In this document: positions 21,033-29,533 of the stretch, in pieces
How the letters are laid out: every line of letters starts with the position of its first letter
How positions within the stretch are numbered: the first letter of the stretch is position 1
Assembly (NCBI RefSeq): GCF_006738645.1
Contig: NZ_AP019700.1
Coordinates: 4,756,001-4,820,000, forward strand
Direction: 5' to 3'
From: Stella humosa
GTDB taxonomy: Bacteria > Pseudomonadota > Alphaproteobacteria > ATCC43930 > Allostellaceae
Length of the DNA: 64,000 nt
Program-made: the position numbers and the translations under genes
The notes under the pieces: generated by a model
What the model saw: only the letters and a program-made list of their open reading frames with translations
What the model was told of the DNA's origin: nothing
Databases searched by the model: none

Positions 21033-22022
21033 TCAGCTCTGCGGCAGGGTCAGGATGCGGAACACGTCGTCGAGGCGACCCTGCTCCACCCGGATCTGGT
21101 CGAACGGCCATTGCCGGGCGCGCAGCGTGCCGCCGACGTCGCCGACGATGTCGACGCCGTTCTTGGGGATGACCAGCAGCGTGACCGCGCCGTTGACGAC
21201 GGGCCCGGCCTCGACCGCGGCCACCTTGTTGTGGCGGATCAGCTCTGCCCGGGCGGCGTCATGCATCGGCACCGGGATCGTGACGGACACGGCATTGAAG
21301 TGGCGCGAGCGCGATTCCAGCCCGGCCGGCGTGTCGTCGGCGACGATCTTGCCGCGCGCGATGACGATGGCGCGCGAGCAGACCGCGTGGACCTCTTCCA
21401 GGATGTGGGTCGAGATGACGATCGCCTTGCGCGCCGACAGTTCCTGGATGAGGGCGCGCACCTCATGCTTCTGGTTGGGGTCGAGCCCGTCGGTCGGCTC
21501 GTCCAGGATCAGCACGTCGGGATCGTGGACCAGCGCCTGGGCCAGACCGACGCGGCGCTTGAAGCCCTTGGAGAGCGTGTCGATCGGCTGGTGCAGCACC
21601 TCGCCCAGGTCGATGCGGTCGACGACGTCGGTGATGCGGCGGCGCTTGTCGGCGCCCGAGATGCCGCGGATCGAGGCACAGAAATCGAGGAAGCCGGCCG
21701 GCGTCATGTCGGGATAGGCGGGCGCGCCCTCGGGCAGGTAGCCGATGTGGCGCTTGGCCTCGATCGGCTTGTCCTGGATCTCGAAGCCGCAGATGGTGGC
21801 CGTGCCGGCGGTCGGCGCCAGGAAGCCCGTGGCCATCTTCATCGTCGTCGACTTGCCGGCGCCGTTGGGGCCAAGGAAGCCCAGCACCTCGCCCCGCGCC
21901 ACCCCGAAGCTGACCCCGTCGACCGCCAGGATGGTCCCGAACTGCTTCGTCAGCCCGCGAATGGCGATCATCGCCTCCGCGCCCGATCGCGTCGCGGCGC
22001 CTGGATTTGCCGTCTCGGCCAT
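21033..22022 (-). CDS. ABC transporter ATP-binding protein, GldA-like
   Basis: 329 residues. Walker A GPNGAGKSTTMKM, Q-loop region HIGYLPEGAPAYPDMT, signature LSKGFKRRVGLAQALV, Walker B DVLILDEPTDGLDPNQ and the switch His in STHILEEV are all present, followed by a ~100-residue C-terminal extension typical of GldA/CcmA-like exporter ATPases. It energises the permease at 20284-21018. The start is taken at 22022; MIAIRGLTK at 21971 is an alternative that removes a 17-residue Ala-rich leader. First gene of the cluster. Confidence 0.93.
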   Translation of the reverse strand: MAETANPGAATRSGAEAMIAIRGLTKQFGTILAVDGVSFGVARGEVLGFLGPNGAGKSTTMKMATGFLAPTAGTATICGFEIQDKPIEAKRHIGYLPEGAPAYPDMTPAGFLDFCASIRGISGADKRRRITDVVDRIDLGEVLHQPIDTLSKGFKRRVGLAQALVHDPDVLILDEPTDGLDPNQKHEVRALIQELSARKAIVISTHILEEVHAVCSRAIVIARGKIVADDTPAGLESRSRHFNAVSVTIPVPMHDAARAELIRHNKVAAVEAGPVVNGAVTLLVIPKNGVDIVGDVGGTLRARQWPFDQIRVEQGRLDDVFRILTLPQS

Positions 22023-22186
22023 ACCCCGTCCCACCCTTGTTCAATCTGATGCACCACCGGCGAACGCCGCGGCGCGTGGGGCGCCCTGCCCCCCGACATA
22101 GGGGCACCCCTGATTGGGTGCCCGATTTAAGGAATTGGCCAGGATTTGCAAGAGGCGTATTGACGCCCCGGTTGGGGCGCCAAGCC

Positions 22187-22774
22187 TCAGCGCGGCAACA
22201 ATTTTTCGATTTCGCCCGTGATTTCCGCGCTGCCCGGGCGCACCCGCGACGGCCACGTGCCGACGAGATGACCCTCGCCGTCGATCAGGTACTTGTGGAA
22301 GTTCCAACGCGGCGCCGCCCCCTCGCCGGCCTCGGCGGCGATCCAGCGGAAGAGCGGGTGGGCCTGGGCGCCGACCACCGCCTGCTTCTCGGTCATCGGG
22401 AACTCCACCCCGAAGCTGGTCTCGCAAAAGGCCTGGATCTGGGCGTTGGTGCCCGGCTCCTGCGCGCCGAAATCGTTCGCGGGCACGCCCAGCACCACCA
22501 GGCCGCGCCCGGCATACTGCTTGTGCAGCGCCTGCAGGTCCTCGTATTGCGGGGTGAAGCCGCATTGCGAGGCTGTATTCACCACCAGCACCGGCTTGCC
22601 CTTGTAGTCCGCCAGCGCGATCGGCTGCCCGTCGATGCCCTCGAACGTGAACTGATGTGCGGTCATGCCCGTCTTTCCCGTTGTGACGACCCGGCCCTGG
22701 AGCGCCATGGGGGTGAAGGACCAGGCCAGCGCCGCCACGGCGGCGAATGCGGTCTTGATGGTGGAACGCGCCAT
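22187..22774 (-). CDS. Glutathione/thiol peroxidase, exported form
   Basis: 195 residues. The start ATG at 22774 has GGAGGGG upstream. A hydrophobic N-terminus (AFAAVAALAWSFTPMALQG) suggests export. The GPx core is complete: peroxidatic Cys71 in VNTASQCGFTPQYEDLQAL, the conserved VLGVPANDFGAQEPG, FPMTEK and RWNFHKYLIDGEG (active-site Trp/Asn). It would reduce hydroperoxides using a thiol donor (in bacteria often thioredoxin rather than glutathione), probably in the periplasm. It is a single gene between the Gld-like cluster and an ABC uptake operon. Confidence 0.93.
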   Translation of the reverse strand: MARSTIKTAFAAVAALAWSFTPMALQGRVVTTGKTGMTAHQFTFEGIDGQPIALADYKGKPVLVVNTASQCGFTPQYEDLQALHKQYAGRGLVVLGVPANDFGAQEPGTNAQIQAFCETSFGVEFPMTEKQAVVGAQAHPLFRWIAAEAGEGAAPRWNFHKYLIDGEGHLVGTWPSRVRPGSAEITGEIEKLLPR

Positions 22775-22830
22775 GGTCTCGGATCCCCTCCAGCCCGTTG
22801 GATCGTGCAGGAAGATAGGCTGCGCCCGAC

Positions 22831-23625
22831 CTAGCGCCAGCGCAACAGCAGCCGTTCGGCCAGCGCCACCAGGCCCGCGGCCGACAGGCCCAGGGCCGAC
22901 AGCACCACGACTCCGGCCAGAAGCTGGTCGGTGCGCATCAGGTTGCCGGCCGTCAGCACGAAGGCGCCGAGCCCGGTGTCCGCGCCGATCATCTCGGCCG
23001 CCACCACCAGGATGACGGCGATCGCGACCGTGATGCGAAAGCCGGCCAGCACCGTCGGCATGGCGCCCGGCAGGACGATGCGCAGCACGATCGCCCAGGC
23101 CGGCAGGCCGAAGCTCTGCCCCATGCGCACCAGCGAGCGCGGCACCGCATCGACGCCGCCCGCGGCCGCGATCACGGTCGGGAAGAAGACGCCGGCCGCA
23201 ATCGTCGCCACCTTGGACGGCTCGCCGATGCCGAACCACAGGATGAAAAGCGGCAGGATCGCGATCTTAGGGATGGGGAAGAGCGCCGAGACCAGCGGCA
23301 TGCCTGCCGCCCGGGCGGTGGCGAAGATGCCGACCGCCAGGCCCACGGCCAGCCCCAGCACGGTGCCCAAAGCCCAACCCGCGGTCACCCGGCCGAGCGA
23401 GGCCAGCAGATGCTGCGTCAGCGCGCCGGACGCCGCCAGTTCGGCCAGCGCCCGGCCGACCGCCACCGGCGACGGCAGGAAGAGCGGGTTCGCCAGCCCC
23501 GTCGTCACAGCCGCCTGCCACACCAATATCAGGCCCATCAGGGACGCGACCGACACCAGCCGCCGCCGCCGGCGGACGAATCCGCCGCCGCGGAAGGGCA
23601 CGGGTTGCGTGTCCGGCGCGGTCAT
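22831..23625 (-). CDS. ABC transporter permease (SsuC/TauC type)
   Basis: 264 residues with about six membrane segments. The EAA-loop region reads VDAVPRSLVRMGQSFGLPAW..VLPGAMPTVLAGFRI and the C-terminal half MIGADTGLGAFVLTAGNLMR, both characteristic of nitrate/taurine/alkanesulfonate-type permeases. Its ATG overlaps the stop of the upstream ATPase gene (ATGA), so the two are translationally coupled. Together with 23622-24422 and 24434-25456 it forms a full importer; the substrate class (sulfonate, nitrate, pyrimidine precursor) cannot be fixed. Confidence 0.93.
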   Translation of the reverse strand: MTAPDTQPVPFRGGGFVRRRRRLVSVASLMGLILVWQAAVTTGLANPLFLPSPVAVGRALAELAASGALTQHLLASLGRVTAGWALGTVLGLAVGLAVGIFATARAAGMPLVSALFPIPKIAILPLFILWFGIGEPSKVATIAAGVFFPTVIAAAGGVDAVPRSLVRMGQSFGLPAWAIVLRIVLPGAMPTVLAGFRITVAIAVILVVAAEMIGADTGLGAFVLTAGNLMRTDQLLAGVVVLSALGLSAAGLVALAERLLLRWR

Positions 23626-24422
23626 GGCGCGGTCCTTTCGCGGACCGCCTCGCGGTCGGCCAGCTCGCGGTCGGCGATCCGCGCCTCGTCGCGCAGCAGC
23701 GCCCACAGATGCTGGTTCAGCTCCGCCATGCGGGCGGCCCGGGCGGGCTCCGACCGTTCGTCGCGCGGCACGTCGACGGCCAGTATCTCGCGGATGCGGC
23801 CCGGCCGGCGCGACAGGACGGCGATGCGGTCGGCCAGGCGCAGCGCCTCGGCCAGGTTGTGGGTGACGTGGACGGCGGTCGTGCGCTCGCGCCGCCACAC
23901 GGCCAGGAACTCCTCGGTCAGCAGGTCGCGGGTCTGGGCGTCGAGTGCCGACAGCGGCTCGTCCAGCAGCAGCACCGCCGGCCGAACCACCAGCGCGCGC
24001 GCGATGCCGACGCGCTGGCGCATGCCGCCCGAAAGCTGGGCCGGGAAGGCCGCCGCGAAATCGGCCAGCCCCATCCGGCGCAGGGCATCGTCGACGCGGG
24101 CGCGCCGCTCGGCCGCCGGCAGGCCGTGATGCTCCAGTGCCAGGGCCACGTTGCCGGCGACGCTGCGCCAGGGCAGCAGGGCAAAGTCCTGGAAGACATA
24201 GGTCAACGGGTTCAGGCAGCCGTCCGGTGCTGCCCCCCGCGTCGCGACCCGGCCGCGCGAGGGCCGCAGCAGCCCGCCCATGATGCCGAGCAGGGTCGAC
24301 TTGCCCGACCCCGACGGGCCGATCAGCGACAGGATCTCGCCCGGGCGCACGGCAAGGTCGATGCCGTCCAGCACCGCCAGCTCGCCGTAGGCGTGGCCCA
24401 CCCCCTCGACCAGCAGCTCCAT
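23622..24422 (-). CDS. ABC transporter ATP-binding protein (SsuB/TauB type)
   Basis: 266 residues from MELLVEGVGHAYGELAVLDG. Walker A IGPSGSGKSTLLGIM, Q-loop VFQDFALLPWRSV, signature LSGGMRQRVGIARALV, Walker B VLLLDEPLSALDAQT and switch HVTHNLAEAL are intact. The gene lies 11 bp after the binding-protein gene and overlaps the permease gene by 4 bp. It energises import across the cytoplasmic membrane. Confidence 0.95.
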   Translation of the reverse strand: MELLVEGVGHAYGELAVLDGIDLAVRPGEILSLIGPSGSGKSTLLGIMGGLLRPSRGRVATRGAAPDGCLNPLTYVFQDFALLPWRSVAGNVALALEHHGLPAAERRARVDDALRRMGLADFAAAFPAQLSGGMRQRVGIARALVVRPAVLLLDEPLSALDAQTRDLLTEEFLAVWRRERTTAVHVTHNLAEALRLADRIAVLSRRPGRIREILAVDVPRDERSEPARAARMAELNQHLWALLRDEARIADRELADREAVRERTAP

Positions 24423-24433
24423 GGCCGGCGCCT

Positions 24434-25456
24434 CTACCGCGGCACGTTGCGGTGCCCCTCCACGAAGCCGAGGTCGAGGATGGCGGCGGCGTCGACCCCC
24501 GGATCGACCATCTTCTGGCCCTGCCACCAGGCGACTTGGTCGTGGATGTCGCCGACATCCAGCCGGCCCTGCGGGTCGACCCAGGGCAGCCCGGTCTCGA
24601 TCAGGGCGGCCGGCTGCTGGGTGTATTTCTCCAGGATCGCCATCAGGGCCGCATAGTCCGCGCTCTTCACCGGCCGGTCGGCGCCGTCGCGCTGGTTGAA
24701 GGCGGCGTGATAGTCGGCGGTGCCGCGGGCATAGGCGCGCACGAAGCGCGCGACCTGGGCGCGGCGGCCGGCCACCGCCCGGCCCGAGGTGAAGAGGGCT
24801 CCGAGCTGCCAGGGCGTGGCGTCGCCGACCCAGCCGAGCAGCCGCCCCTCGCCCGATGCGATCATCGGCAGGGCCACGCTGGACGGCAGGATGAGCGCAT
24901 CCACCTGCCCACCCTTGAAGGCCGAGACCATGTTGGGGATGGATTGCAGCGGCACCAGCCGCACGCGGGCCAGCTCGAACGCCTCCTTCCGGGCCAGCAG
25001 GCCGATCATATAGTGGAAGGTCGAGCCGGTCTGGGTGATGCCGAGGCTGCGGCCGGGAAAGTCCGACAGGGCGCGCAGGCCGGCGTCTGCCGCCTTGGGC
25101 GTCGCCAGGTAGGCGCTGAGGTGGAAGCCCGCCACGTCGGCCGCCTGGCCGGCCACGATCTTCAGGGCGCCCTTGCCGGCCAGGTTGTAGAAGCCGGCCG
25201 TCAGGCCGGTGACGCCGAAATCGGCGTCGCCCGTGGTCACCGCGACGGCCACCGGCTGGGCGGCGGTGAAGAACTTGAAGGCGACCTCCAGCCCCTCTGC
25301 CGCAAAATGGCCCCTATCCTGGGCGATGAACAGCGGCCCCGAGGAGGACAGGCGCAGGACGGCGACGCTCACCGCCTCGGCATGGGCGGTCACCCCGCCA
25401 TACAGCACGGCAAGAAACGCGAGAACTCCGGACAATGCGAGCCTGCGGGTCATCAT
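24434..25456 (-). CDS. ABC transporter substrate-binding protein (NMT1/SsuA-like)
   Basis: 340 residues. Two adjacent ATGs (25456, 25453) follow a GGGGGAG ribosome site. Signal peptide LALSGVLAFLAVLYGGVTAHA, then a periplasmic type-II binding fold of the NMT1/SsuA/ThiY class: FIAQDRGHFAAEGLEVAFKF, GDADFGVTGLTAGFYNLAG, GITQTGSTFHYMIGLLARKE and VSAFKGGQVDALILPSSVA. It delivers its ligand to the downstream ATPase/permease pair. Ligand not identifiable from sequence. Divergent from the LysE gene. Confidence 0.92.
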   Translation of the reverse strand: MMTRRLALSGVLAFLAVLYGGVTAHAEAVSVAVLRLSSSGPLFIAQDRGHFAAEGLEVAFKFFTAAQPVAVAVTTGDADFGVTGLTAGFYNLAGKGALKIVAGQAADVAGFHLSAYLATPKAADAGLRALSDFPGRSLGITQTGSTFHYMIGLLARKEAFELARVRLVPLQSIPNMVSAFKGGQVDALILPSSVALPMIASGEGRLLGWVGDATPWQLGALFTSGRAVAGRRAQVARFVRAYARGTADYHAAFNQRDGADRPVKSADYAALMAILEKYTQQPAALIETGLPWVDPQGRLDVGDIHDQVAWWQGQKMVDPGVDAAAILDLGFVEGHRNVPR

Positions 25457-25549
25457 GTTCTCCCCCCGTTCGCGGCGGGCGCACGCTATCGGTCGCGACC
25501 GACCACCGTCAACGCCGGCCGGGCGTTGCGTTCGCCGCCGCCGCCGCTT

Positions 25550-26269
25550 ATGGGGTTGGGACACCTTCGCAGAGACGAGGGATTTCGCACGGCCTGCACG
25601 GGCCGACGGCCCACCAGGCGGGAGCAGCTTCTGTCCCTTCTCACCCTCTTCTTCCTCAAGGGGATCATCGCCGGCGTGATCATCGCCGCCCCGGTCGGGC
25701 CGGTGGGCGTGCTGTGCGTGCGCCGCACGATCTTCGAAGGGCCGGTCTACGGCTTCGTCTCCGGGCTTGGGGCGGCGGTGGCCGATGCGCTGTTCGGCAT
25801 CGTGGCCGCCTTCGGGCTGACCGTCATCTCGGACTTCCTGATCGGCCACCAGGGGTGGCTGAAGGGCGTGGGCGCCGCCTTCCTGCTGTTCATCGGCGGC
25901 CGCGCGCTGCTGTGGGAGCGCGACTCCGCGCCCGCCCCCATCAGCGGCGACAGCCTGCTGGGCGCCTTCGCCTCCACCTTCGCCCTGACGGTCACCAACC
26001 CCATCACCATCCTGGCCTTCGCCGGGGTCTTCGCGGCCGCCGGCCTGTCCGGCGAGGAAGCGACCTGGGGCCGCGCCGGCATGCTGGTGGCCGGCGTCTT
26101 CGCGGGCTCGCTCGCCTGGTGGTTCCTCCTCTGCGCGGTGGCCGGCGGCGTCCGCCACCTGGTGCGCGAGGTCCATCTGGTATGGGTGTCGCGCAGCTCG
26201 GGCGCGATCCTGGTCGCGTTCGCCTTTTTCCTGATCCTCACCATGACGCCCTGGTCGCCGATCGACTGA
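25550..26269 (+). CDS. LysE/RhtB-family amino-acid exporter
   Basis: The last ~212 residues are a typical LysE-family protein with six membrane segments: APVGPVGVLCVRRTIFEGPV (family signature), ADALFGIVAAFGLTVIS, FALTVTNPITILAFAGVFAA and SSGAILVAFAFFLILT. The nearest canonical start is the ATG at 25550, which gives a 27-residue basic leader unlike the family. A CTG at 25631 with GGAG six bases upstream gives the usual ~212 residues. The true start is therefore uncertain. Divergent from the binding-protein gene at 25456. Confidence 0.86.
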   Translation: MGLGHLRRDEGFRTACTGRRPTRREQLLSLLTLFFLKGIIAGVIIAAPVGPVGVLCVRRTIFEGPVYGFVSGLGAAVADALFGIVAAFGLTVISDFLIGHQGWLKGVGAAFLLFIGGRALLWERDSAPAPISGDSLLGAFASTFALTVTNPITILAFAGVFAAAGLSGEEATWGRAGMLVAGVFAGSLAWWFLLCAVAGGVRHLVREVHLVWVSRSSGAILVAFAFFLILTMTPWSPID

Positions 26270-26303
26270 CCGGGGCCGCCCCCGTCGGCGTCACGGAGCC
26301 TTG

Positions 26304-28700
26304 ATGACGGTACATCCCCCGGTGCCCCGGCACCCCATTCTTGCCCGCCCGCTGCTGCCCCTGCTGTGGTCCATCCTGGCCCTGTGGGCGGCGCTGGCCG
26401 TCGCCATGCCGGCCGCCGCCCAGATCCCCCCCTCCATGCTGGGGATCGGCAACAAGCCCAAGGCCGAGGCGGCGGCGCCGGCCCAGCCCGCCGCCCTGCC
26501 CTCGGCCGAGGAGGTCGAGCAGCTTGCCAAGACGCTGGAGGACCCGGCCCGCCGCGCGGACCTGATCCGCCAGTTGCGCCTGCTGTCGCAGGCCGGCCGG
26601 CCGGGTGCTGCCGCCCCCGACGCCCCGGCACCGGCGCCGGCCGCGATCGACCCCGGGTCGCCGGGCGAGGTGGTGCTGGGCCAGGTGGCGGCCGCGGCCG
26701 ATGCGGTCGTCCGCGCGATCGTCGATGCCGGCAGCCTGATGGCGAACCTGCCGGCGCTGGCCGACTGGCTGGTCGACCAGTTCGACGACGCCGAGAGCCG
26801 CACCCGCTGGATCGGCATCTTCTCCGAGCTGGCCGTCGTCTTCGGCGCGGCCATCCTGGTCGAGCTGATCGCCTGGGGCGCGCTGCGCCGGCCGCGCCAG
26901 GCACTGGCCGCCCGCACGGTGCGCGGCGGCCGCCTGCGCCGCGTGCCCTACGCCTTTCTGCGGCTGGTCATCGAGCTGGCCCCGGTGGCGGCCTTCGCCG
27001 GCATCGCCTATGGCACGCTGGCCCTGCTGCCGCCGGACTTCGCCGCCCGCTTCATCAGCCTGACGGTCGTGCGCGCCGTGGTGCTGGCCGGCCTGGTGGT
27101 GGCGATCGCGCGCGCCGTCCTGATGCCCGATGCGCCCGGACTGCGCATCCTGCCGCTGGGCGAGGAGTCGGCCCATTATGTGATGATCTGGATCCGGCGC
27201 TTCGTGGCGCTCGGCATCTACGGCTTCGCCATCCTCGACATCACCTTCCTGATCGGCCTGCCCGTTTCCATCTACCAACTCTTCGAGCGCGTGCTGGGGC
27301 TGGTGCTGGCGGGGCTGGCCGTGGTCTTCGTGCTGCAGAACCGTATCGCCGTCGCCGACTGGCTGCGCGAGGAGCCGAAAAGCCACCTTGGCCAGCCACG
27401 CGTGGCCTCGGCCCTCTGCGGCTGGCTGGCAGAGACCTGGCACCTCATGGCGATCATCTATGTGGTGCTGCTGGCGATCGTCTGGCTGTTCCAGATCCCG
27501 AGCGGCTTCACCTTCGTGCTGCGCGCATCGGCCCTGTCGATCCTGATCATCGCGCTGGCGGCGCTGGCCCAGGCGGGCGCGCGCCGGTTGATCCGCCGGG
27601 TCTTCGCCGTGTCGCCGAGGCTGGCGCGCGACTTCCCCAACATCGAGGCGCGCGCCAACCGCTACATGGCGATCGTCGGCATCGTCGCCTCCACCGCGAT
27701 CACGGCGATGGCGGTCGTCCTGCTGCTGCAAGCCTGGGGGCTGCGGTCGCTCGACTGGCTGTCCTCGTCCTTCGGCCAGCGGCTGACGGGCGGGCTGGTG
27801 TCGATCGTCGTGGTCGGCCTGCTGGCGCTCTTCGTCTGGGAGGTGGTCGACCGCGTCATCGACCGCACCCTGCAGCGCCTGTCGCGCCAGGCGCCGACGG
27901 CCGGCAGTGCGGTGCGCCTGCGCACCTTCCTGCCGCTGATCCGCAACGTCGCCATGGTGGTGCTGGCCACCATCTTCATCCTGGTCGCGCTGTCCGAGAT
28001 CGGCGTCAACATCGCGCCCCTGCTGGCCGGCGCCAGCATCATCGGCATCGCGGTCGCCTTCGGCGCCAACGCGCTCGTGAAGGACGTCATCACCGGCCTC
28101 TTCATCCTGATCGAGGGCACCATCAACATCGGCGACGTGGTGGAGGTGGACGGCCGGGCCGGCGCCGTCGAGGGCCTCAGCATCCGCACCATGCGCCTGC
28201 GCGACGCCGCGGGGGCGGTCCATACGGTCCCGTTCTCGAACGTCACCTCGGTCAAGAACATGACGCGGGACTTCAGCTTCGTGGTGATCGAGGCCAACGT
28301 CAGCTACGATACGGACCTGGACATGGCGATGAAGGTGCTGGCGGACGTGGAAGAAGGCATGCGTGCCGACCCCGCTTTCGCCGGCATGATCTCGGCGCCG
28401 CTTGCGATGGACGGCGTCGACCGCTTCGCCGACAGCGCCATCATCATCCGCGCCCGCATCCGCACGCCACCCGGCAAGCAGTGGCCCGTCTCCCGGGAGT
28501 TCAATCGCCGCATGAAGCAGGCATTCGACCGCGCCGGCATTGAGATTCCCTTCCCCCACCAAGTCGTGGTGGGCGAGGGCATTCGTGTGGCCGAGGCGAC
28601 AACGCAACCCCCGGCCGTCATGCCGCCGCCCCAGGTGTCGCCGCCTGCACAGGTGTCGCCGCCTGCACAGGTATCGCCGCCAGCATCGGCCGGCGCATGA
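26304..28700 (+). CDS. MscS-family mechanosensitive channel, large multi-TM form
   Basis: 798 residues from the ATG at 26304 (GGAG five bases upstream; a TTG precedes it). A signal peptide ending near MPAAAQ is followed by a periplasmic Ala/Pro-rich region, about ten membrane segments, and the MscS core at ~residues 550-760. The pore helix and cytoplasmic beta domain are ASIIGIAVAFGANALVKDVI, GLFILIEGTINIGDVVEVDG and AVHTVPFSNVTSVKNMTRDF. The C-terminal tail is a Pro/Ala/Gln repeat (listed separately). It would gate on membrane tension or osmotic shock. Its stop overlaps the next ATG (ATGA). Confidence 0.93.
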   Translation: MTVHPPVPRHPILARPLLPLLWSILALWAALAVAMPAAAQIPPSMLGIGNKPKAEAAAPAQPAALPSAEEVEQLAKTLEDPARRADLIRQLRLLSQAGRPGAAAPDAPAPAPAAIDPGSPGEVVLGQVAAAADAVVRAIVDAGSLMANLPALADWLVDQFDDAESRTRWIGIFSELAVVFGAAILVELIAWGALRRPRQALAARTVRGGRLRRVPYAFLRLVIELAPVAAFAGIAYGTLALLPPDFAARFISLTVVRAVVLAGLVVAIARAVLMPDAPGLRILPLGEESAHYVMIWIRRFVALGIYGFAILDITFLIGLPVSIYQLFERVLGLVLAGLAVVFVLQNRIAVADWLREEPKSHLGQPRVASALCGWLAETWHLMAIIYVVLLAIVWLFQIPSGFTFVLRASALSILIIALAALAQAGARRLIRRVFAVSPRLARDFPNIEARANRYMAIVGIVASTAITAMAVVLLLQAWGLRSLDWLSSSFGQRLTGGLVSIVVVGLLALFVWEVVDRVIDRTLQRLSRQAPTAGSAVRLRTFLPLIRNVAMVVLATIFILVALSEIGVNIAPLLAGASIIGIAVAFGANALVKDVITGLFILIEGTINIGDVVEVDGRAGAVEGLSIRTMRLRDAAGAVHTVPFSNVTSVKNMTRDFSFVVIEANVSYDTDLDMAMKVLADVEEGMRADPAFAGMISAPLAMDGVDRFADSAIIIRARIRTPPGKQWPVSREFNRRMKQAFDRAGIEIPFPHQVVVGEGIRVAEATTQPPAVMPPPQVSPPAQVSPPAQVSPPASAGA
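28632..28685 (+). repeat. Three 18-bp tandem repeats encoding the MscS-type protein tail
   Basis: Units of CAGGTGTCGCCGCCTGCA at 28632-28649 and 28650-28667, then a variant with two changes at 28668-28685. They encode three QVSPPA units at the C-terminus. In-frame (18 = 6 codons), so copy-number slippage would change tail length without breaking the gene. Confidence 0.9.
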
Positions 28701-29503
28701 CCGCCACCCCCGACATCGCGGCCTGGCGCCCCTATGCCGGGCGCAACCCGCGCGGGTTGTGGTCGCTCTACCGCAAGGAGGTGATGCGCTTCGTCAAGGT
28801 CGCCACCCAGACGGTGATGGCGCCCCTGGTGACGACGCTGCTGTTCCTGGCCGTGTTCGCCCTGGCGCTGGGCGGGGCCGACCGCATGGTGGGCGGCGTG
28901 CCCTATGTCCAGTTCCTGGCGCCGGGGCTGGTGATGATGGCGATCGTCCAGAACGGCTTCGCCAACACCTCGTCCTCGATCGTCATCGCCAAGGTGCAGG
29001 GCAACGTCGTCGACATGCTGATGCCGCCCTTGTCGCCGGCCGTGCTGACGGCGGGGTTCGCGCTGGCCGGCATGACGCGCGGGCTGGCGGTGGGCCTGGC
29101 CGTCGGCCTGGCGATGGCGATCTTCGTCGGCCTGCCGGTGGCCGACCCGTTCGCCATCGTCTTCCATGCCGCGGCAGGCGCGCTGATGCTGGCCCTGATC
29201 GGCATCGTGGCCGGCCTGTGGTCCGAGAAGTTCGACCATATCTCGGCCGTGACCAATTTCGTGGTGACGCCGCTGGCCTTCCTGTCCGGCACCTTCTACT
29301 CGGTCGAGCGGCTGCCGGCGGAATGGGCCTTCATCGCCCATCTCAACCCTTTCTTCTACATGATCGACGGTTTCCGGGCGGGCTTCATCGGCCATGCCGA
29401 CGGCAACCGGCTGGTCGGGTTCGCGGTCCTGATCACGGCCGACCTCGGGCTCTGGATTCTCTGCCATCGCCTGTTCCGGATCGGCTACAAGCTGAAGCCC
29501 TGA
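28697..29503 (+). CDS. ABC-2 type transporter permease without adjacent ATPase
   Basis: 268 residues with six membrane segments. The family motifs VMAPLVTTLLFLAVFALALG, FANTSSSIVIAKVQGNVVDM, PPLSPAVLTAGFALAGMTRG and PLAFLSGTFYSVERLPAEW identify the ABC-2 (YadH/NodJ-like) permease class. The gene overlaps the MscS stop by 4 bp and precedes ggt by 30 bp. Its ATPase partner, normally the adjacent upstream gene, is absent here; the upstream neighbour is instead the channel gene. Probable export function; substrate unknown. Confidence 0.9.
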   Translation: MTATPDIAAWRPYAGRNPRGLWSLYRKEVMRFVKVATQTVMAPLVTTLLFLAVFALALGGADRMVGGVPYVQFLAPGLVMMAIVQNGFANTSSSIVIAKVQGNVVDMLMPPLSPAVLTAGFALAGMTRGLAVGLAVGLAMAIFVGLPVADPFAIVFHAAAGALMLALIGIVAGLWSEKFDHISAVTNFVVTPLAFLSGTFYSVERLPAEWAFIAHLNPFFYMIDGFRAGFIGHADGNRLVGFAVLITADLGLWILCHRLFRIGYKLKP

Positions 29504-29533
29504 ACGCTGCAGCCTGCCCATCCGGAGTAGTCC

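Noticed and set aside
17173-21717. A 1514-codon open frame on the plus strand opposite the Gld-like cluster
   Set aside because: Its translation is low-complexity Gln/His/Asp/Arg-rich sequence typical of the antisense of G+C-rich genes, and the minus strand carries four well-recognised genes over the same bases.
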